From an uncultured Eubacteriaceae bacterium (lineage in GTDB: Bacteria; Bacillota; Clostridia; Eubacteriales; Eubacteriaceae), in contig CANQNI010000076.1 in assembly GCA_947625175.1 (NCBI GenBank), forward strand, positions 1-7,080: 7,080 nucleotides of DNA, read 5' to 3'. Positions 1-4,564 of this stretch are shown piece after piece. The position numbers and the translations under genes were made by a program. The notes beneath the pieces were generated by a model. That model searched no databases and had not been told where the DNA came from. It worked only from the letters and a program-made list of their open reading frames with translations. Each line of letters begins with the position of its first letter. Within the stretch, counting starts at the first letter, position 1.

Positions 1-7
1 TATTTAA

Positions 8-1741
8 ATGACAAAAAAAGGTATCGGAGCATCCCCAGGGATTGCTATTGCAGACGCATTTGTATATGTAAAAGAAGACGTAGAAATTCCAACCAATAAA
101 GTTGATAACGTTGAAGCCGAATTAGAACTGTTTGACGATGCTGTTAAGAAATCAAAAGAACAGTTAGCTCAGGTTAGAGAAAAAGCTGCTGAAGCTTTAA
201 GTGAAGAAGAAGCTGCTATCTTTGATGCTCATGCTTTATTCCTGGATGATCCGGACTTTGTTGACGCTATAAAAGCTAATATTGAAGCAAATGCTGATAA
301 TGCTGCTTTAGCAACTCAAAATAAAACAGATGAAATGTGGGCAATGTTCGATGCTATGGATGATCCTTATTTCCAGGCTCGTAAAGCTGATATTAAGGAC
401 GTTGGAACACGTGTAATTAATAATATTTTGGGTATAGAAGAAGTGGATATTTCTAACTTACCTAATGATGTCATATTAATCGCCGTTGACCTGGCTCCAT
501 CTGATACTGCTCAAATGGACAAACAACATGTTAAGGGCTTTGCTACAGATATCGGAAGTCGTACCAGTCATACAGCTATTATGGCTCGTAGTTTGGAAAT
601 TCCAGCAGTTCTTGGATTAGATAACATTACTACTGAAGTTAAAAATGGCGATAAAGTTATCGTTGATGGAAGTACTGGTGAAGTTGTCGTTAATCCGGAT
701 GCCGAAACCTTAAAGAAATATGAAGAAGCTAAAAAGAATTATGAAGAATACCAGAAAGAACTTGCTCAATTAAAAGATCTTCCAGCTGAAACAACTGATG
801 GTCATAAAGTTGAACTGGTAGGTAATATTGGTTCACCTAATGATGTTGAAGGTGTTTTAAAGAATGGCGGATCAGGAGTTGGTTTATATCGTACTGAATT
901 CCTATATATGGATTCTGATACAATGCCAGATGAAGAAACTCAGTTTAAAGCTTATAAAGAAGTTCTTCAGGCTTTCGATGGAAAACCTGTCATTATCCGA
1001 ACTCTGGATATTGGTGGTGATAAGAAATTACCTTATCTGACACTCGAAGAAGAAATGAATCCATTCCTGGGTCTTAGAGCTATTCGTTTATGCTTTAATG
1101 AACCTGAATTATTTAAAACACAATTAAAAGCTATCTTAAGAGCTTCTGTTTATGGACAAGCCTTGATTATGTTCCCAATGATTTCCGGAGTTCAGGAAGT
1201 TAAGAAAGCTAAAGCTATTCTGGATGAATGTAAAAAAGAACTTGATGAAAAAGGAATAAAATACGATAAAGAAATTAAAGTTGGTATTATGATTGAAATA
1301 CCGGCTGCTGCTGTTACAGCTGATATTATTGTTCCAGAAGTTGATTTCTTCTCCATTGGAACTAATGACCTATGTCAATATACTTTAGCTGTAGACCGTA
1401 TGAATCAGAATATTTCTTATCTCTATAATCCAATGCACCCTGCAATTTTAAGACTTATCAAGAATGTTATTCAGGCTTCTCATTCTGAAGTTGGTAAATT
1501 TACAGGAATGTGTGGAGAATTTGCCGGTGATCCTTATGCCACATTAATCTTAATGGGATTAGGACTTGATGAATTCTCAATGAGTGCTTCTAGTATTCCA
1601 CAAATTAAGAAAATCGTTCGCAGTGTTTCTTATCAAGAAGCTCAGAGAATTGCTAATGATGCTTTACAGTTAAGCACAGGTGACGAAGTTCTTGACTTTG
1701 CTAAAAAGGAAATTGAAAAACTCGGCATCAAAATAATATAG
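8..1741 (+). CDS. ptsI: Phosphoenolpyruvate-protein phosphotransferase (PTS Enzyme I)
   Basis: Cytosolic Enzyme I takes phosphate from PEP and passes it to HPr, the first step of PTS sugar uptake. The 577-residue length is normal. The N-terminal HPr-binding and phosphohistidine domains carry the active His188 in GSRTSHTAIMA. The C-terminal PEP-binding barrel shows Arg295 (LYRTEF), Arg331 (RTLDIGGDKK), Glu430 (MIEIPA), Asp454 (GTNDL) and the acid/base Cys502 (GMCGE). All of these match E. coli EI to within a residue by my alignment from memory. The protein begins MTKKGIGASPGIAIA, as in the family, which supports this ATG; the window starts only 7 bases upstream, so its ribosome binding site and promoter are not visible. 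It ends in TAG, 11 bases before ptsH. The order ptsI then ptsH is the reverse of the common ptsHI arrangement. Nothing looks damaged. Confidence 0.97.
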   Translation: MTKKGIGASPGIAIADAFVYVKEDVEIPTNKVDNVEAELELFDDAVKKSKEQLAQVREKAAEALSEEEAAIFDAHALFLDDPDFVDAIKANIEANADNAALATQNKTDEMWAMFDAMDDPYFQARKADIKDVGTRVINNILGIEEVDISNLPNDVILIAVDLAPSDTAQMDKQHVKGFATDIGSRTSHTAIMARSLEIPAVLGLDNITTEVKNGDKVIVDGSTGEVVVNPDAETLKKYEEAKKNYEEYQKELAQLKDLPAETTDGHKVELVGNIGSPNDVEGVLKNGGSGVGLYRTEFLYMDSDTMPDEETQFKAYKEVLQAFDGKPVIIRTLDIGGDKKLPYLTLEEEMNPFLGLRAIRLCFNEPELFKTQLKAILRASVYGQALIMFPMISGVQEVKKAKAILDECKKELDEKGIKYDKEIKVGIMIEIPAAAVTADIIVPEVDFFSIGTNDLCQYTLAVDRMNQNISYLYNPMHPAILRLIKNVIQASHSEVGKFTGMCGEFAGDPYATLILMGLGLDEFSMSASSIPQIKKIVRSVSYQEAQRIANDALQLSTGDEVLDFAKKEIEKLGIKII

Positions 1742-1752
1742 GTTTAATTAGT

Positions 1753-2037
1753 ATGAGTGATAAAGAAAAGGCGAGTGCAACTGTAACTGTTTCCAATCAA
1801 ACTGGTTTACATGCTCGTCCTGCTTCACTTTTTGTTCAGAAAGCTGCCCGCTTTAAGAGTGATATAGATGTTCTTCTGAATGAAAAAAGAATTAATGCTA
1901 AAAGTATAATGGGCATCCTTTCCGCAGGAATTGGTCAGGGTGTTGAAATTATTATTGAAGCAGAAGGTGAAGATGCTGAAGATGCAGTTGATGCCCTAGT
2001 TGCTCTTGTTAACGAAAAATTTGGAGAAGAAGAATAA
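1753..2037 (+). CDS. ptsH: Phosphocarrier protein HPr
   Basis: HPr accepts phosphate from EI and hands it to sugar-specific EIIA domains. The 94-residue product has the active-site motif TGLHARPAS with His20 (His15 of standard numbering). It also has the regulatory-site motif NAKSIMGILSAG with Ser51 (standard Ser46), which HPr kinase/phosphorylase modifies in Bacillota to make the CcpA corepressor. Having both residues makes this a true HPr rather than a Crh-type paralogue, which lacks the catalytic His. There are about five extra residues at the N-terminus and an acidic GEEE tail. The upstream Shine-Dalgarno is weak (AGG at 1740-1742, overlapping the ptsI stop), which suggests translation coupled to ptsI. 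It is followed 23 bases later by the ytxH-like gene in the same orientation with no terminator between them. Confidence 0.96.
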   Translation: MSDKEKASATVTVSNQTGLHARPASLFVQKAARFKSDIDVLLNEKRINAKSIMGILSAGIGQGVEIIIEAEGEDAEDAVDALVALVNEKFGEEE

Positions 2038-2047
2038 AACGTTTGAC

Positions 2048-2052
2048 GGAGG
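2048..2052 (+). promoter_or_regulatory. Ribosome binding site of the ytxH-like gene
   Basis: A perfect GGAGG lies 8 bases before the ATG at 2061. It decides the start against an in-frame TTG at 2043, which lies upstream of this site and would add six residues unlike the family N-terminus. Confidence 0.85.
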
Positions 2053-2060
2053 TTAAGATA

Positions 2061-2459
2061 ATGGCTAAATGTGGTGGATTTGTTTGTGGTTTATTCGTTG
2101 GTGCTATAGTTGGTAGTGCAGCTGGATTCCTTTGCGCTCCTGAAAGTGGAGAAAAATTCCGTAGCCGTATAAAAGAAACAGCTGAACAAACTTTTGATAA
2201 TCTTTCAAATAAGGTAGATGCTGTTGGTAGTGATATTAAAACATATGTTGATAATGTTACAACAGATATCACTGATAAAGTAAATCAATATAAATTACAG
2301 CTAGAAGATAGAATTTCTGATATCCAAAAAGAAGTTGATGCTGATATCGCAGAATTAAATGAAGAATTAGAACAACTACATACGGAAGAAGAAAATCATA
2401 AAAAAGAATTAGAAGCTAAAATAGACGCTGACGTATCTAAAGATAAAGAAAATGCTTAA
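2061..2459 (+). CDS. YtxH-domain small membrane protein with coiled-coil tail
   Basis: The 132-residue product begins MAKCGGFVCG and has one glycine- and alanine-rich transmembrane segment at about residues 5-26. This is followed by the YtxH signature APESGEKFRSRIKE. The remaining ~100 residues are highly charged, helical and heptad-like, ending in a Glu/Lys-rich tail. The hydrophobic start followed by a long hydrophilic helix suggests an inner-membrane anchor with a cytoplasmic coiled coil. B. subtilis YtxH is a general-stress protein of unknown biochemical function, so no function can be assigned. Three cysteines (4, 9, 25) sit in or beside the membrane segment, with no lipobox or cleavable signal apparent. 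The stop codon overlaps the next gene by 8 bases, so the two proteins are probably translated together. Confidence 0.8.
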   Translation: MAKCGGFVCGLFVGAIVGSAAGFLCAPESGEKFRSRIKETAEQTFDNLSNKVDAVGSDIKTYVDNVTTDITDKVNQYKLQLEDRISDIQKEVDADIAELNEELEQLHTEEENHKKELEAKIDADVSKDKENA

Positions 2460-2817
2460 TTTATCAATTACTTGGTGGGAACTGGCTTTAATTATCATAG
2501 CCATAGTAGTGGTTGTTTGCGCTTATTTCTTAATTAAGTTTTTAAAGTCAGTAATGCAGACATTAACTAATATAAATAATCTTATAGTTGATAATAAACG
2601 TTCAGTTGAGAATATTTTAGATAATGTTGATGATATAACAAAAGATACTTCTAAAATAACTGATAAAGCAGATACAATTGCAAATGAAGTAACTGGAACG
2701 GTATCGGCTGTAAAATCTGACGTTGTTAGTCCGTTGATTCAGTCAGCGGCAACTATAGTTAAATTAGTTACTACGTCGACACAAAGAAGAAGCCATAATT
2801 CAACCGATAACCAATAA
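2452..2817 (+). CDS. DUF948 / YtxG-like membrane protein
   Basis: The 121-residue product has a single strong membrane helix at about residues 7-29 (WWELALIIIAIVVVVCAYFL). A hydrophilic helical region follows, made of repeated N/D-x-I-x-x-x and T-D-K-A-D units (NILDNVDDITKDTSKITDKA). This layout of an N-terminal helix and a repeating amphipathic stalk is typical of DUF948 proteins such as B. subtilis YtxG. In B. subtilis, ytxG and ytxH are operon neighbours under sigma-B and sigma-H control, so the pairing here supports both calls, although the gene order is reversed. The ATG at 2452 overlaps the end of the ytxH-like gene and has only a weak AAAGA upstream, consistent with coupling. The biochemical role is unknown. 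This is the last gene before a strong terminator. Confidence 0.72.
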   Translation: MLNLSITWWELALIIIAIVVVVCAYFLIKFLKSVMQTLTNINNLIVDNKRSVENILDNVDDITKDTSKITDKADTIANEVTGTVSAVKSDVVSPLIQSAATIVKLVTTSTQRRSHNSTDNQ

Positions 2818-2829
2818 TTGTCTATAAAC

Positions 2830-2858
2830 TAGGTGGTCTTAGGACCACCTAATTTTTT
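2830..2858 (+). terminator. Rho-independent terminator after the ytxG-like gene
   Basis: AGGTGGTC (2831-2838) pairs perfectly with GACCACCT (2843-2850) around a TTAG loop, extended by a T-A pair at 2830/2851. It is followed by six T residues (2853-2858). The stem is GC-rich for this DNA. It separates the PTS/ytx transcription unit from the sigma-B operon. Confidence 0.92.
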
Positions 2859-2862
2859 CCTC

Positions 2863-2908
2863 AAAAAAACTTAAAAAAATATTATTAATCGCTGAGTTTG
2901 GGTAAAAT
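2863..2908 (+). promoter_or_regulatory. Probable rsbV-rsbW-sigB promoter with upstream phased A-tracts
   Basis: Two runs of seven A (2863-2869 and 2873-2879) are spaced 10 bases centre to centre, one helical turn, as in bent DNA or an UP element. Downstream is GGGTAAA at 2900-2906, which resembles the -10 element of sigma-B promoters (GGGTAT in Bacillus; GGTAWA-like in C. difficile). Overlapping it, TAAAAT at 2903-2908 could serve as a sigma-A -10. No good -35 for either factor is visible: TATTAT at 2880-2885 is the best-placed hexamer for sigma-A. Autoregulation by SigB is plausible but inferred. Confidence 0.45.
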
Positions 2909-2931
2909 CATTAATGGTATGTGAAAGTTAT

Positions 2932-2936
2932 GGAGG
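2932..2936 (+). promoter_or_regulatory. Ribosome binding site of rsbV
   Basis: GGAGG ends 5 bases before the ATG at 2942. This favours 2942 over in-frame GTG 2921 and ATG 2930: the site lies downstream of the first and overlaps the second. Confidence 0.85.
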
Positions 2937-2941
2937 CGTTA

Positions 2942-3238
2942 ATGGTTGATATTTCTAATCAAGAACACGTTAGTAAGATAAAAGGTGAGGTTGATATAGC
3001 CACAGCTAAACAATTCGAAGATGCCATTTTAGAACAATTAGAAAAAGAATATCCAATTATAGTTTTAGATTTAACAGAAATGGATTATATAGATAGTACG
3101 GGCATAGGAATTTTAATGAACATCAAGAAAAATGTTCTTAAAGATGGGCAGGACATAGTACTATATCGACCAAAGAGAAGTATACAAAAATTATTGCAGT
3201 TAACTGGTGTTGAACAAGTATTTACAATTAAGAAGTAA
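2942..3238 (+). CDS. rsbV: Anti-sigma factor antagonist, RsbV type (STAS domain)
   Basis: This 98-residue single STAS-domain protein should bind the anti-sigma factor RsbW and so free the sigma factor. The phosphorylation motif MDYIDSTGIGIL is intact, with Ser52 equivalent to the serine that RsbW phosphorylates to inactivate RsbV. The N-terminal strand region KIKGEVDIATAKQFED and the C-terminal helix and strand (LTGVEQVFTI) complete a normal domain. The start at 2942 is chosen from the GGAGG site; upstream in-frame GTG and ATG codons would add seven or four residues. rsbW begins 8 bases after the stop, followed by sigB, the standard rsbV-rsbW-sigB order. SpoIIAA of the sporulation sigma-F operon is similar in fold, but the downstream sigma factor looks more like SigB. 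Confidence 0.9.
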   Translation: MVDISNQEHVSKIKGEVDIATAKQFEDAILEQLEKEYPIIVLDLTEMDYIDSTGIGILMNIKKNVLKDGQDIVLYRPKRSIQKLLQLTGVEQVFTIKK

Positions 3239-3246
3239 AGGAAGAC

Positions 3247-3651
3247 ATGAGTAATCAATTGAGAATAAGAGAAGATCCTGCTAAAGTCGAATTGGTTTTA
3301 CCGAATCTTCCTGAATATATAGCATTAGCCCGCTATGGAGTTTCTTTTATGGCTAATACAGCCAACTTTAATATTGATGAAATAGAAGATATCCGAGTGG
3401 CTATTTCTGAAGCATGTACAAATGCTATTCAGTATGGTTGTACTAAGTGTGATCATTATTACGACTATGAAAAGGTTAAAGAACCTATCATTGGCGAACA
3501 AGTTGGTGGTTTTGGATTATTTCTCATAAAATCTTTAATGGATAACCTTGAAGTTAATAGTATAATAGGACAAGGAACAACTTTAAAACTACAAAAGATT
3601 TTGGGGTCCCAAAATGGAACAGAGAAGCCAACTCACGAAACAAGAAACTAG
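3247..3651 (+). CDS. rsbW: Anti-sigma factor RsbW-like, apparently missing the ATP-binding G1 region
   Basis: RsbW is an ATP-dependent serine kinase that sequesters the sigma factor or phosphorylates RsbV. The start looks normal, with a family-like segment (PNLPEYIALARYGVSF). The N box is intact (IRVAISEACTNAIQYG, residues 49-64), as is the G2 box GGFGLFLIKSLMD (87-99) and the final strand IGQGTTLKLQKIL. Between them only about 26 residues separate ACTNA from GGFGL, where B. subtilis RsbW has 58. Allowing for a shorter lid, roughly 25 residues are missing: two core strands and the D-x-G-x-G/SFD motif that contacts adenine. The junction lies near 3436-3465 and reads CTKCDHYYDYEKV. The reading frame is kept, and the last 38 bases overlap sigB. 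AAGGA at 3238-3242 is the ribosome binding site. It may be inactive as a kinase; a sequence or assembly deletion is also possible. Confidence 0.85.
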   Translation: MSNQLRIREDPAKVELVLPNLPEYIALARYGVSFMANTANFNIDEIEDIRVAISEACTNAIQYGCTKCDHYYDYEKVKEPIIGEQVGGFGLFLIKSLMDNLEVNSIIGQGTTLKLQKILGSQNGTEKPTHETRN

Positions 3652-4366
3652 GAAGTTATTTAAAGAGTTAAAAGAATCCAAAGATAAACAAATCCGAAAT
3701 CAATTAATCGAAAACTTTATGTATATTCCTAAGTTACTAACGAGGAAATATGCCTATAAAAAATCTGAATATGAAGATATCTATCAGGTAGCCTGTCTGG
3801 GATTGATGTATGCAGTGGATAGATATGATCCGGATAAGGGATTTGAATTTGATACTTTTGCTTCTCCTACAATTATTGGAGAAATTAAAAAATATTACCG
3901 TGATAAACAGTTTATTATCCGCGTTCCTAGAAGAATTCAAGAATTAAATCGTGAAGTCAATAGAGCTCAAACAACCTTAGAACACCAATTAATGGGTCCT
4001 CCAACTATCTCAGATATTGCTGAGTATTTAGAAGTTTCCGAAGAAGATATTATCGAAGCCTTAGAAGGAAATAACGTTATTTATCCTAAGTCATTATCAA
4101 TGGAATTTGATAATAGTAATAGTGATAGTCAGGATACAACACTGATGGATCTCGTAGGAATTCCAGATGATAATATGGAAAATATTAGTCTTGTCGAAGA
4201 TATGAAGCGCAGATTAGAAACTTTAAATCCTGTTGAACGAATTATTATCGAAGAACGTTATTACAAAGGAAAAACTCAAAAAGAAGTTGCTAATATCATT
4301 GGAAAATCTCAAATGACAGTATCACGGTTAGAAAAAAAAGTAATGGAAAAATTGAGAAAAACATAA
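3614..4366 (+). CDS. sigB: RNA polymerase sigma factor, SigB type
   Basis: This 250-residue group 3 sigma factor should direct polymerase to general-stress promoters. Region 2 (about 30-100) includes the core-binding stretch DIYQVACLGLMYAVDRYDP and the -10-reading part FDTFASPTIIGEIKKYYRD. Region 3 follows from VPRRIQELNREV. Region 4 (about 196-248) ends in the helix-turn-helix TQKEVANIIGKSQMTVSRLE that would read the -35. VPRRIQEL and the LMDLVG segment resemble SigB more than the sporulation factors SigF or SigG, and the RsbV/RsbW neighbours agree. The ATG lies inside rsbW, 38 bases before its stop, after a GGGG-containing ribosome binding site (3603-3606); this overlap resembles other rsbW-sigB junctions and suggests coupled translation. 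The protein appears complete. An alternative label as a SigF-like factor cannot be fully excluded. Confidence 0.9.
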   Translation: MEQRSQLTKQETRKLFKELKESKDKQIRNQLIENFMYIPKLLTRKYAYKKSEYEDIYQVACLGLMYAVDRYDPDKGFEFDTFASPTIIGEIKKYYRDKQFIIRVPRRIQELNREVNRAQTTLEHQLMGPPTISDIAEYLEVSEEDIIEALEGNNVIYPKSLSMEFDNSNSDSQDTTLMDLVGIPDDNMENISLVEDMKRRLETLNPVERIIIEERYYKGKTQKEVANIIGKSQMTVSRLEKKVMEKLRKT

Positions 4367-4412
4367 TTAATATTCCTCATTTAATTAAACTTAATATTTA
4401 TTTTAACTCTAT

Positions 4413-4443
4413 AAATCCAATCCAATTAGGATTGGATTTTTTT
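4413..4443 (+). terminator. Rho-independent terminator after sigB
   Basis: AAATCCAATCC (4413-4423) pairs perfectly with GGATTGGATTT (4429-4439) around an AATTA loop. A seven-T run (4437-4443) overlaps the stem end. It lies 46 bases after the sigB stop, and the stretch between them (4367-4412) is plain AT-rich sequence with nothing else recognisable. Confidence 0.92.
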
Positions 4444-4486
4444 ATGCGCAAATTAAACGATTCGAATTAATTCCTGTTTGAAACGG

Positions 4487-4515
4487 TTGCAGTTTAAGGA
4501 TCTTTAATATATTAT
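4487..4515 (+). promoter_or_regulatory. Sigma-A-like promoter for the EF-G-like gene
   Basis: TTGCAG (4487-4492) and TATTAT (4510-4515) are separated by exactly 17 bases. The -10 matches TATAAT at five of six positions; the -35 is only half-matched. Predicted initiation near 4522 would leave a leader of about 40 bases. A sigma-B-type GGGTA -10 is absent here, so this gene is probably not in the SigB regulon. Confidence 0.55.
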
Positions 4516-4550
4516 TAAATGAATTGATTTTTAAGAAAATAATAATAGTA

Positions 4551-4554
4551 GGAG
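4551..4554 (+). promoter_or_regulatory. Ribosome binding site of the EF-G-like gene
   Basis: GGAG (within TAGGAG) lies 10 bases before the ATG at 4565. It supports that start, and the protein sequence from there matches the family N-terminus. Confidence 0.75.
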
Positions 4555-4564
4555 TTTAATATAT

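Noticed and set aside
2009..2272. Minus-strand open frame of 87 codons opposite ptsH/ytxH
   Set aside because: Antisense shadow of two well-supported genes, with no recognisable domain.
2921..2941. Upstream GTG (2921) or ATG (2930) as the rsbV start
   Set aside because: The GGAGG ribosome binding site at 2932-2936 is downstream of or overlaps these codons and is well spaced only for the ATG at 2942.
3737..3940. Minus-strand open frame opposite sigB
   Set aside because: Lies wholly within the conserved region 2 of sigB, with low-complexity Phe/Ile-rich translation.
3614..4366. Sporulation sigma factor SigF with SpoIIAA/SpoIIAB
   Set aside because: The VPRRIQEL and LMDLVG segments and the RsbW-type N-terminus fit SigB better. 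No sporulation gene is nearby, though the distinction rests on recalled sequences.
4479..4491. cre-like sequence TGAAACGGTTGCA near the EF-G-like promoter
   Set aside because: It resembles a CcpA site but is one base shorter than the 14-base core, so the half-sites are out of register.
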